In this document: piece after piece, positions 52,398 through 60,235 of the stretch
Layout: each line of letters starts with the position of its first letter
How positions within the stretch are numbered: position 1 is the stretch's first letter
Source of the DNA: Variovorax sp. PBS-H4
GTDB taxonomy: Bacteria; Pseudomonadota; Gammaproteobacteria; Burkholderiales; Burkholderiaceae_C
Assembly: GCF_901827205.1 (NCBI RefSeq)
Contig: NZ_LR594675.1
Location: 1,674,001-1,738,000, forward strand
Length of the DNA: 64,000 bases
Reading direction: 5' to 3'
Translations under genes and position numbers: made by a program
The notes under the pieces: generated by a model
Databases searched by the model: none
What the model was told of the DNA's origin: nothing
The model's input: the letters and a program-made list of their open reading frames with translations, nothing else

Positions 52398-53834
52398 AAT
52401 GAGCGGGCCGTCGCTCGAAGCGCTGCCCAGCGGCGGCGCCACTTCCTCCAGCGGCTTGCGCTCTGCGTCCACCGCAAAGCGCAGCGCCAGCAGCCCGGCG
52501 ATCACCACCAGCGCCGCCCCGATCGCATAGCCGACGGCCACCGCGCCGCGGCTGCCGGTCTCGATCAGCGCGCCAAAGAGCACCGGGGCGATGAAGCCGC
52601 CCGCGCCCGTGCCCACTGCGTAGAAGATCGCGATCGCGATCGCCCGCATTTCCAGCGGGAACACCTCGCTCACCGTCAGGTAGGCCGAACTCGCCGCTGC
52701 CGAGGCCAGGAAGAACACGGCCGACCAGGCCAGCGCCTGGCTGCGCGCGTCGAGCCAGCCCTGCATGAAGGCCCAGCCGGTCAGCGCGAGGCCGATGCCT
52801 GAGCACACATAGGTCAGCGCGATCATGCGACGGCGCCCGACCCGGTCGAACAGCGGCCCCAGGATCAGCGGGCCCAGCACGTTGCCGAGTGCGAAGGGAA
52901 AGATGTAGAGCGCCACCCGCTCTTCCGGCACCCCATGGAAGCGCGTCAGCACCAGCGCATAGGTGAAGAAGATCGCGTTGTAGAAGAAGGCCTGCGAGAT
53001 CATCAGCGCCAGCGCCACCGCACTGCGCTGCGGATAGCGGCGCAGCAGCACCTGCGCGACCTCGCGCCAGCCCGGGCTGGCGCGCCGGCTGTAGCGCACG
53101 CGGCCTGCAGGCGCCGGCAGCGCCCCATGCTGCGCGGCAACCTCGGCCTCGATGGCCGCGACGATGTGCTCCGCTTCTTCCGCGCGGCCATGCGCCATCA
53201 GCCAGCGCGGACTTTCCGGCACGTCGCGCCGCACCAGCAGGATCGCCACTGCCAGCAGCGCGCCCAGGCCGAAGCCCGCGCGCCAGCCCCATACGGGCCC
53301 GAGCACCTGCGGGTCGAGCAGCACCAGGCTCAGTCCCGCGCCAAGCGCAGCCCCGATCCAGAAGCTGCCGTTGATGGCCAGGTTGACGCGGCCGCGCACA
53401 CGCGCGGGAATCAGTTCGTCGATGGCCGAGTTGATGGCCGCGTATTCGCCGCCGATGCCCAGACCGGTGAAGAAGCGGCACAGCGCGAAGAAGGCAAAGT
53501 TGGGTGAAAAAGCAGTGGCCAGCGTGGCCAGTGCATAGACCGCGAGCGTCAACAGGAACAGCTTCTTGCGCCCCAGCCGATCGGTGAGCCGGCCGAAGAG
53601 CAGGGCGCCGATCACTGCGCCGCCGATATAGAGCGAGCCCGACCAGCCGATCTGCGCCGCCGTGAGCGCCAACGTGTCGGGCCGTTCCAGCACGCCGCCG
53701 ATCGAGCCGACGAGCGTGACCTCCAGCCCATCGAGCACCCAGGCGATGCCGAGTGCCAACACCACGCGCCAGTGCCAGCGCGACCAGGGCAGGCGGTCGA
53801 GGCGGGCCGGGATGTCGCTGTGGACATCTCTCAT
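52392..53834 (-). CDS. MFS transporter (metabolite:H+ symporter type)
   Basis: This 480-residue major facilitator has the loop motifs GRLTDRLGRKKLF and GPLFDRVGRRRMIAL and the ESPRW segment PESPRWLMAHG, as in the sugar/organic-acid symporters. Twelve hydrophobic segments are visible. The start at 53834 (MRDVHSDIPARLD) is preferred; the frame is open 27 codons further with no support. Its end overlaps the M20 remnant by a few bases, suggesting the C-terminus was set by a rearrangement. An 18-bp palindrome lies 70 bp upstream. Substrate unknown. Confidence 0.9.
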   Translation of the reverse strand: MRDVHSDIPARLDRLPWSRWHWRVVLALGIAWVLDGLEVTLVGSIGGVLERPDTLALTAAQIGWSGSLYIGGAVIGALLFGRLTDRLGRKKLFLLTLAVYALATLATAFSPNFAFFALCRFFTGLGIGGEYAAINSAIDELIPARVRGRVNLAINGSFWIGAALGAGLSLVLLDPQVLGPVWGWRAGFGLGALLAVAILLVRRDVPESPRWLMAHGRAEEAEHIVAAIEAEVAAQHGALPAPAGRVRYSRRASPGWREVAQVLLRRYPQRSAVALALMISQAFFYNAIFFTYALVLTRFHGVPEERVALYIFPFALGNVLGPLILGPLFDRVGRRRMIALTYVCSGIGLALTGWAFMQGWLDARSQALAWSAVFFLASAAASSAYLTVSEVFPLEMRAIAIAIFYAVGTGAGGFIAPVLFGALIETGSRGAVAVGYAIGAALVVIAGLLALRFAVDAERKPLEEVAPPLGSASSDGPLIR

Positions 53835-53903
53835 CGGGTCGGCGTCGCGAGGCAGGTCATGTCGCGAGCCTAATGCCGCCAGCGGGCGGCGCCTGTAGTC
53901 GCA

Positions 53904-53921
53904 TGCCCCATGCATGGGGCA
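53904..53921. promoter_or_regulatory. 18-bp perfect palindrome upstream of the MFS gene
   Basis: TGCCCCATGCATGGGGCA is its own reverse complement. It lies 70 bp before the MFS start and 16 bp after the end of the 25-residue gene. With no loop it is more likely a protein-binding site than a terminator. No regulator gene is nearby. Confidence 0.4.
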
Positions 53922-53937
53922 CGGACCCTTCCTGGAA

Positions 53938-54015
53938 TCAGAAGACGCCGAATACCTTCAGCAGGATGATCACGCCGATCGGTACGCCGCACAGCCAGAG
54001 GATGATGCTTTTCAT
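53938..54015 (-). CDS. Very small membrane protein (25 aa)
   Basis: The minus strand carries MKSIILWLCGVPIGVIILLKVFGVF with ATG at 54015 and stop at 53938. AGGAG lies about 6 bases upstream (54022-54026), a strong ribosome site. The whole peptide is one hydrophobic helix with LWLxGVPI near its start, a pattern I have seen in very small proteins of Burkholderiales. It is too short for most gene finders. It sits between ureD and the MFS gene on the same strand. Confidence 0.7.
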   Translation of the reverse strand: MKSIILWLCGVPIGVIILLKVFGVF

Positions 54016-54132
54016 GGTTTTCTCCTGTTCATTGGAGTCACCACCTTAGCGATCGCCGTGCCGGCGCCGAGACGGAGAACAACGGGCAGCCGGGTAGGGC
54101 AAGGGCCCACCGGGCAGCGGGCCGGGGCCGGG

Positions 54133-54963
54133 TCACATCGCCCAGATGCGCGGCGGCGCACCCCGCATCTGCCACAGCTCGGCACGCCAGGCCTGCCACG
54201 CCTGCCGCAGCAACTGCATGGCCGGCTCGACCAGGGGCGCCAGGACGCGCAGCACGACCACGCCCGGCTGCGGGCTGGTGGCGCCGGCACTGTCGCGCAG
54301 CGCATGCGCTTCGATCAGCGCACGCACGGCATCGAGCGCGGCCTCTCGCCGGGCCCGCGCCAGCGGTGCGCCCGCAACGAAGAACAGGGAGGCCAGGCAC
54401 CGATGCCCGGCCAGGCCCAGCCGGCCATCGAGCAGCCGCGGGTCCGCTGCATCGATGCGCCCGCGTTCGAGCCAGGCGCCAGGCATCTCGATGTGCTGCA
54501 GCAGCGTGCCGCGCTCGAACGGCTTGCCGGCGCCGGGCAGGCCGAGTGCCGTCACATCCCATCCGATGAGCTCCGCACCCTCCGCCAGCTGCAGCGAGAG
54601 CCGGTTCTCCGCGCGGCAGCCGCTGAAGCAGATCGCTTCGAGCGGCAGCCATTCGAGGCGCGCGCCGGGCTCCAGCCGCAGCGCGGTGCGCTGCACCGCG
54701 GGCTCGCCCTCCGAGCGATAGAAGCGGCTGGCGCCCGGCGTCGTGATCAGCCCATGGCTGCCGGGCGCCGCGCTCACGCGGATGTCGAGGGTGTCTCCAC
54801 CCACCAGCCCGCCCGGCGGATGCACCAGCACGTTGTGGCAGACCGCATCGCCCTCGGGGTACAGGCTCTGCAGGATCCGCAGCGGGCCCTCGTGGCGAAA
54901 GCGCGCGACGCTTCGCGGGCCTTCCAGTCGGTAGTCGAGCTCGAGTCGCGCGTTCCAGGGCAT
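54133..54963 (-). CDS. ureD: Urease accessory protein UreD
   Basis: This 276-residue protein matches UreD, which docks on apo-urease and helps nickel insertion with UreF and UreG. The start at 54963 (MPWNARLELDYRLEGPRS) is the usual UreD N-terminus. HPPGGLVGGDTLDIRVSAAPGSHGLITTPGASRFYRS (in part) is its core motif. ureABC, ureE, ureF and ureG are absent from the window, and the gene lies opposite in direction to urtABCDE. It ends 3 bp after an IWAM terminus, with a normal length, so it appears intact but isolated. Confidence 0.94.
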   Translation of the reverse strand: MPWNARLELDYRLEGPRSVARFRHEGPLRILQSLYPEGDAVCHNVLVHPPGGLVGGDTLDIRVSAAPGSHGLITTPGASRFYRSEGEPAVQRTALRLEPGARLEWLPLEAICFSGCRAENRLSLQLAEGAELIGWDVTALGLPGAGKPFERGTLLQHIEMPGAWLERGRIDAADPRLLDGRLGLAGHRCLASLFFVAGAPLARARREAALDAVRALIEAHALRDSAGATSPQPGVVVLRVLAPLVEPAMQLLRQAWQAWRAELWQMRGAPPRIWAM

Positions 54964-55132
54964 GGGGGCGAGTGTAGGAGGAGGGTGACGACGCCAGGGC
55001 GTGTCGAGTTCATCCCCGAAAGAAGTGGACAAGCTTGTGGAAAACTCCGGGCACAAGTCGTCAGGGCCTTGTCGGGCAACGACTTGCGCTGGGTTGCCCA
55101 AGGAAACGGCAGAGCTGGGGAAGCTAGCCTCG

Positions 55133-55654
55133 TCAACCCGTCCACGCCCCCACGTGCGCGGCCATGGCTTCGTCGAGCAGCGCTGGCCCTATGCATTCGA
55201 TGGGGTGTGCCGAAGCCGCGAAAACGTCCCGGCAGGACGGCGCTGCGTCGCGCTGCCCGGGGGGCTCGCCCCGGAACACGCGCAAGCGCTCGGCATCGAT
55301 GCCGAAGACCACGCGGCCGATGCCGGACCAGGAGATGGCGCCCGCGCACATGACGCACGGCTCGCCCGAGGCATAGATCGTGGCGGCCGCCAGTGCCTCG
55401 CGCGAGAGGCTGCGCCCTGCCAGCATGCGCACTGCATTGGTCTCGGCGTGCCCGGTGACATCGCCGGTCTCGGCCGTGTTGCACCAGGCCTCGGCCAGCA
55501 CTTCGCCGTCGGCCGAGACGATCACCGCGCCGAAAGGCCGGTTGCCGCGCCGCCGCGCGGCATGCGACCACACGATCGCCTTGCGCAGGTAGCGCCCGTC
55601 TCGCTCGTCGAGCGGTGTCTCGGGGGAAGGGGTGGAATGAAGGAGCAGATCCAT
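55133..55654 (-). CDS. Nucleoside/guanine-type deaminase (CDA superfamily)
   Basis: This 173-residue zinc deaminase has the catalytic HAE (His69, Glu71) and PCVMC (Cys100, Cys103), with FGAVIV upstream and ISWSGIGRVVFG after. Length and motifs suit bacterial guanine deaminase or related base deaminases rather than tRNA-specific TadA, which is usually shorter and basic. With ureD next to it (169 bp apart, same strand), a purine-to-urea link is a plausible but unproven idea. The upstream gene starts only 37 bp away, on the same strand. Confidence 0.88.
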   Translation of the reverse strand: MDLLLHSTPSPETPLDERDGRYLRKAIVWSHAARRRGNRPFGAVIVSADGEVLAEAWCNTAETGDVTGHAETNAVRMLAGRSLSREALAAATIYASGEPCVMCAGAISWSGIGRVVFGIDAERLRVFRGEPPGQRDAAPSCRDVFAASAHPIECIGPALLDEAMAAHVGAWTG

Positions 55655-55691
55655 GGGTTCATGCTACCCAAAGGTGTCCAGGCGCACCGGC

Positions 55692-56579
55692 TCAGGACCG
55701 CGGGGTGCTCGCGAACTTGAACGACCAGCCGAGATTGAGCCCCGCCGCCGCCACCAGAATCGCTGCCGCGCCGGCCAGCTGAACCGCCTGCAGCCGATGG
55801 TCGAAGGCCACCATGTCCACTCCGATCGCCACGATCGGATAGACGAAGGAGAGGGCACCTACCGCGTGCGTCGGCAGCTTCTGGATCGCGCCGTAGAGCA
55901 GCACGAACACCAGGCCGGTGTAGATCACGCCCATCACCGCGAAGCTCCCCCAGGCACGGGCATCGGTGGGCAAGGTCGAGAGGTTGGCGAACGGCGCAAT
56001 CATCACGACGCCCACGCACACCTGGGCCAGCGCGATCATGTGCGGAGGCGTGCCGCTGAGCTTCTTCGTGATCATGGCGGCGACCGCATAGAAGAAGGCC
56101 GCACCCAGCGCCATGAGCACGCCCGCGACATAGCCGGCCCCGGTGTAGCTGGCGCCGGGCTTCGCCTGGACGATCAGCAGCACGCCGGCAAAGGCGATCC
56201 CCAGCCATCCGAGCTGAGTGGCGCTGACGCGCTCGGAAAACAGCAGTGCGCCGAGCGCGACCATCATGAAGGGTTGCGTGTTGTAGACCGTGGTTGCGAT
56301 CGCGATCGACGCCCGCGAGAACGAGGCGAAGATCAGCAGCCAGTTGAGCACGATGGCGATTCCGCCGAGCGCCGCCCACCCAAGCAGGCGAAGCGAGAGC
56401 TTGCCGCGCAGCATGCCCAGGGCGGCGCAGACGGCCAGCAGCGTGGCCGCGCCGAATGCACAGCGCCAGAACAGCAGGTCGATGACCGGCTGTCCCGAAC
56501 GCACGACGAACCAGCCGATGGTCCCTGAGATCACCATGGCGGCAGTCATCTCGAGCATGCCGCGTGTCTTGTCGGTCAT
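55692..56579 (-). CDS. EamA/DMT-family transporter
   Basis: This 295-residue membrane protein of ten helices has two EamA repeats (VISGTIGWFVVRSGQPVIDLLFWRC and LIYTGLVFVLLYGAIQ-like segments). ATG 56579 (MTDKTRGMLEM) follows a GGAG-like site; an upstream open stretch shows no protein character. It is probably an inner-membrane metabolite exporter. It lies upstream of the deaminase on the same strand. Confidence 0.9.
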   Translation of the reverse strand: MTDKTRGMLEMTAAMVISGTIGWFVVRSGQPVIDLLFWRCAFGAATLLAVCAALGMLRGKLSLRLLGWAALGGIAIVLNWLLIFASFSRASIAIATTVYNTQPFMMVALGALLFSERVSATQLGWLGIAFAGVLLIVQAKPGASYTGAGYVAGVLMALGAAFFYAVAAMITKKLSGTPPHMIALAQVCVGVVMIAPFANLSTLPTDARAWGSFAVMGVIYTGLVFVLLYGAIQKLPTHAVGALSFVYPIVAIGVDMVAFDHRLQAVQLAGAAAILVAAAGLNLGWSFKFASTPRS

Positions 56580-56749
56580 CGTTGGGGATCTCTGGAGGGT
56601 TCGAAGGTACTTGTGGGAATGGGGCCGGTCCTGCATTCTGAAGGCACGGCCGAGCCCGATGGGGCAACGGCCCGGCGAGGCGACGGCATTGGTGATTCCC
56701 CTCAAAAGTTGGGATGCACACATGAGAACCAACGAACTACACTGGGCCG

Positions 56750-58267
56750 ATGTCCATTTGGCTGACCTCGGCTTTTCAGAGCGAGCACTGGGCGGTGGGC
56801 GACCAGACATGGTCGCGCAATCCGGCAACGGGTGTCTTCGAGCTGGCCGACTACAAAGGATGGGGTGCGCCCCCGCCGGCGTGCGACCCCCTCGACCTGG
56901 CGCCCCTGGTGGGCGCCCGCGTGAGTGCCGACGCAGCGGATCGGGCTGGCCAGTCCGTCGCGCTCTTTCCCGGACCCTTCAAGTTCTCTCCGGTAACGGG
57001 CAAGGCGCTGCCCGCCCCATCCACGGCCCATCGCGGCACCTGGGCCCCGCCTTTCGGCGATGACGGTTGCGCCGACGATTCGCCACATGGGTTGCGCCTG
57101 ACGGCCGCGCCTCTTGGGCTGCGCTCGACCTTGACCGTCGAGTCCCTGCCGGACCGCCAGCTTGCGGCGCCCCCAGCCGGCCACTATCAATTCCTGGTCA
57201 GCGCGTGCCAGACCTGCGACGCGCGATTGCTCGCGCTCGAGTTCGCACGTGGACGCATCTACCACTGGCTGCCGCACTCCGAGCGCTGGCTGGAGCTCCG
57301 TCCTGCGGGCGCGCGGGCACTCGGCAGGAGCACCCTCGGCGAGCAGGCCTGGGGCGTGGCAGTGCACGACCCGCAGGGCGCCAGCAGGATCTTCATGCCG
57401 ACCGACGACGGACTGGCCATCGTCTCCATCAACCTGATCGCCGGCACCTTCGAGTCGCACGTCGTCGGCACACGCTGCCTGGGCGCACCGGTCCTGTGGC
57501 AGGGCAAGGTGTACGTGCCGATGCTGCAGGAAGACGGCAAGCTCGGCATCCATGGCCTGGATCCGGCGGGCACTTCGCTTCGCCGCGTCGAAGGGCCGGG
57601 GCTCGATGCGGCGTCGGCGGCGTGGGTGCGGCCGCTGGCCGATCGCCGGCAGATCGTCTGGATGTCGGCTGCGGGCCAGTTGGTCGTCAAGCCCGGCGCC
57701 GGCGACACGCTCGAAGCGTCCTTGCTGCCTTGGCCGCCCGGCGTCGTGCCGAGCTTCGAGCTGGGCAGTCCCTACCTGTCTCGCAGCGGGCATCTGTGGC
57801 AGCAGTGCATGCTGCAGGACGACGGCAAAGGCCGCGAAGAGGGACAGCGCTTCGGCTTCGTGCAACTGGGGCTTCAAGAGCCCGAGATCAGGCCGGCCAG
57901 TTCGCCTCGGCTCAGCACCGGCGCCGCATCCTTCCAGCTCGATGCGCGCTTGCGGATCGCGCCGTGGTTCGATGCCGACGTTTCCATGGATTCCAACGCC
58001 GGCGAAGTGATCATTCCCCTGCTGGAGTCGACCGCCACCTCGACGGTCCTGTGCGCGCGCGTGGCGAGCACCATGCCGGCCGACAGCCTCTTCGCGTCCA
58101 ACGAGGCGCACACGGCCACCTTCGAACTGCACGGCGAAAACGACGTGCAGTTCTGGGTCGCCCGCCTGCCGCGCCCCTGGGCGACCCAGCCCTTCGTGTA
58201 CGCGGGGCACCTGTATCTCTATCACCCCGACAAGCGTCGTTTGCCGGGCTGGCGGATCGACCCATGA
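56750..58267 (+). CDS. Hypothetical protein, possible beta-propeller (505 aa)
   Basis: I do not recognise this 505-residue protein. It has no signal peptide or membrane helix. Recurrent short strands with Trp and Gly (APVLWQGKVYVPMLQEDG; PFVYAGHLYLYHPDKRR; RIFMPTDDGLAIVSIN) suggest a beta-propeller-like fold. A CQTC pair lies near residue 155 (ACQTCDARLL), which could bind metal. The gene is the first of a rightward set; 26 bp separate it from the zinc-ribbon gene, so the two are operonic. Function unknown. It may read or present a signal to the downstream membrane protein. Confidence 0.75.
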   Translation: MSIWLTSAFQSEHWAVGDQTWSRNPATGVFELADYKGWGAPPPACDPLDLAPLVGARVSADAADRAGQSVALFPGPFKFSPVTGKALPAPSTAHRGTWAPPFGDDGCADDSPHGLRLTAAPLGLRSTLTVESLPDRQLAAPPAGHYQFLVSACQTCDARLLALEFARGRIYHWLPHSERWLELRPAGARALGRSTLGEQAWGVAVHDPQGASRIFMPTDDGLAIVSINLIAGTFESHVVGTRCLGAPVLWQGKVYVPMLQEDGKLGIHGLDPAGTSLRRVEGPGLDAASAAWVRPLADRRQIVWMSAAGQLVVKPGAGDTLEASLLPWPPGVVPSFELGSPYLSRSGHLWQQCMLQDDGKGREEGQRFGFVQLGLQEPEIRPASSPRLSTGAASFQLDARLRIAPWFDADVSMDSNAGEVIIPLLESTATSTVLCARVASTMPADSLFASNEAHTATFELHGENDVQFWVARLPRPWATQPFVYAGHLYLYHPDKRRLPGWRIDP

Positions 58268-58292
58268 GCGCTCCTCGACCCCTTTCCCGACT

Positions 58293-59051
58293 ATGGCGAA
58301 CCTGGCGGAACTGGACCTGACGTTTTCGCAGCCGTGCAAGCGCTGTGCGCAGCTGCTGCATGGGCGCGTGAGGTTCTGTCCGTACTGCGGCGGCGAGCAC
58401 GACGTCCCCCGGTGGGGCGACGAGGCGGCGAACACGGCGTTCGGACCGGGGCACGTGGATCCCGATCCAGCCGAGCCGGTGGCATCGCTGGAAGACGGGC
58501 TGCCCGCCGTCGAGGGGCACGAAGCCACGGAGACGCTCGATCGTTCCATCGTTCCCGAGATCCGCAGCGAGGCGCGCGAAGAGGCGGGCCTGGACATTGC
58601 GCATATCGTCCCCGCCGCCTTCGAATGGCCTGACGAGCTGCCGGTCGGGATCACGGCGGCCGAGCCGCGCGCCGTGGCGCCGCGCGGGAAGCCTGTGTTG
58701 AAGAACGCAGCGATCGGCGTGGGGGTGGCCATATCCGTGCTCGCCTTGGTCCTCGGCTATCTCCGTTCCGGCCAGGACGGCGACGCGGGGACGACGGAGG
58801 CGGCGACGCCGCCGCAGCCGGCGCAGGTGCAGAACGTGCCACGCCTCGCTGCCGCAGCGGTTCCGGCCGAACTGCCGGCGGCCGCGCAAGTTCCGGCCGC
58901 CGCCCCTGTGCCGGTCGCGCCGGTGGTGCCGGTCCCGGCGGTCGCCGCCGTTCCTGCGTCGGCCATGCCTGCGCCGGAAGCCGGGAGAACCCGGTGCAAC
59001 GAAGCGCTTGCGGCGTTGGCCCTGTGCCCCGACGCAGCAGGCGCGCGATGA
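58293..59051 (+). CDS. Zinc-ribbon membrane protein
   Basis: The 252-residue protein has an N-terminal zinc ribbon with Cys15, Cys18, Cys29 and Cys32 (CKRC then CPYC), an acidic linker, one membrane helix at 138-157 and an Ala/Pro/Val-rich periplasmic tail. It ends with RCNEALAALALCPD, a Cys-x-Glu...Leu-x-x-Cys pattern with Cys235 and Cys245. The downstream TAXI protein ends in the same spacing. The topology suggests a cytoplasmic sensor tied to a periplasmic tail. No enzyme domain is present. Confidence 0.8.
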   Translation: MANLAELDLTFSQPCKRCAQLLHGRVRFCPYCGGEHDVPRWGDEAANTAFGPGHVDPDPAEPVASLEDGLPAVEGHEATETLDRSIVPEIRSEAREEAGLDIAHIVPAAFEWPDELPVGITAAEPRAVAPRGKPVLKNAAIGVGVAISVLALVLGYLRSGQDGDAGTTEAATPPQPAQVQNVPRLAAAAVPAELPAAAQVPAAAPVPVAPVVPVPAVAAVPASAMPAPEAGRTRCNEALAALALCPDAAGAR

Positions 59052-59121
59052 GGGGCGCAGTCCGATGCATGGGTCGTGCCGCCGTACCGCGACCCCACGA
59101 GGAAACCTGGAAGGAGCCAGC

Positions 59122-60207
59122 ATGGCAATCCGATCACTGCTGACGGGGCTGATGTGGCTTGCCCTCCTGCCCGCGGCCCTCGCGGCGCCGCCCCAGGCCG
59201 AGTACAAGATCGTCACCGCGTCGAAGAGCGGCACGTACATCCAGATCGGCCGCGACCTCGCCAAGTGGGTGGCCGAGCCCGCCGGCATCGATCTCGAGGT
59301 GCTGGAATCGAAGGGCTCTGCGGAGAACGTGCATCGCATGCGCTTCGAGCAGGGCGTCAAGCTCGCGCTGGTGCAATCCGACGTGTACCAGGCCTTTCTG
59401 AACGAGGCGAAGGCGGGCAGCGCCGACGCGGGCAACATCATCCGGCCGCTGCGCCTGATCCTGCCGCTCTACGACGAGGAGATCTATTTCGTCGCCCGCG
59501 CCGACTCGCCGCTGAACTACATCCACGAGATCAGGAACAAGAAGATCAGCGTCGGCGCGCTGGGCAGCGGCACCGCACTCTCCGCGAGAACGCTCTACCA
59601 ACTGATGTACGGCGAGCCGATATCGCCCGCCAACGCGCAGTACCTGAGCAACGAGGAGGCGCTGGCCCAGCTCACCGTCGACAAGTCGATCGATGTCGCC
59701 ATCATCGTGGCCGGACAGCCCGCCAAGCTGTTCACCGACATGAAGCCCGAAGCACGCAACTTCATCAAGATCCTGAAGCTGGACGACAAGGCGCCGGAAA
59801 CCGCACGCGTGACGAAGACCTACTTTCCCGCGACCATTCGCGCGGCGAGCTACGCCAACTGGCTCACGGCGGACATTCCGACTCTGACCATCAAGGCTTA
59901 CCTGGTCACCTACGACTATGGCCTGCAATCGACGGTCGGCAACCTGGTCCGCTTCGCCGACTCGCTGTGCGCCAACTTCGACAAGCTCCAGGCCAATGGG
60001 CATCCCAAGTGGAAGCAGGTGAAGCTGGAGCTTCCGCCGCTGAGCCAGGGATGGCGCTACTACCCGCCAATGGAAAAGCGGCTGCGGGCCTGCCTGGCTG
60101 GGCGGAGTGCGCCCTCGACGGTCGGGACCTGGCCCAGGTCGTCGGCAACGCCGACGCAGCGCGCCTGTACCGAGCAGGAGCTGGTGCTGGGCATCTGCAA
60201 CCGGTAG
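59122..60207 (+). CDS. TAXI-family periplasmic solute-binding protein without TRAP permease
   Basis: This 361-residue protein has a signal peptide (about 1-21) and a TAXI binding fold: KIVTASKSGTYIQIGRDLAKW, YDEEIYFVARADSPL and VGALGSGTALSARTLYQLM. TAXI proteins normally serve TRAP transporters, but no DctQ/M genes are near. The C-terminus has a 12-residue tail ACTEQELVLGIC (Cys349, Cys359) with the same spacing as the upstream zinc-ribbon protein. It is 70 bp after that gene, on the same strand, so it probably acts with it. Confidence 0.88.
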   Translation: MAIRSLLTGLMWLALLPAALAAPPQAEYKIVTASKSGTYIQIGRDLAKWVAEPAGIDLEVLESKGSAENVHRMRFEQGVKLALVQSDVYQAFLNEAKAGSADAGNIIRPLRLILPLYDEEIYFVARADSPLNYIHEIRNKKISVGALGSGTALSARTLYQLMYGEPISPANAQYLSNEEALAQLTVDKSIDVAIIVAGQPAKLFTDMKPEARNFIKILKLDDKAPETARVTKTYFPATIRAASYANWLTADIPTLTIKAYLVTYDYGLQSTVGNLVRFADSLCANFDKLQANGHPKWKQVKLELPPLSQGWRYYPPMEKRLRACLAGRSAPSTVGTWPRSSATPTQRACTEQELVLGICNR

Positions 60208-60235
60208 CGGGAAGTGGGAAGCGGGAGAGCGAGGC

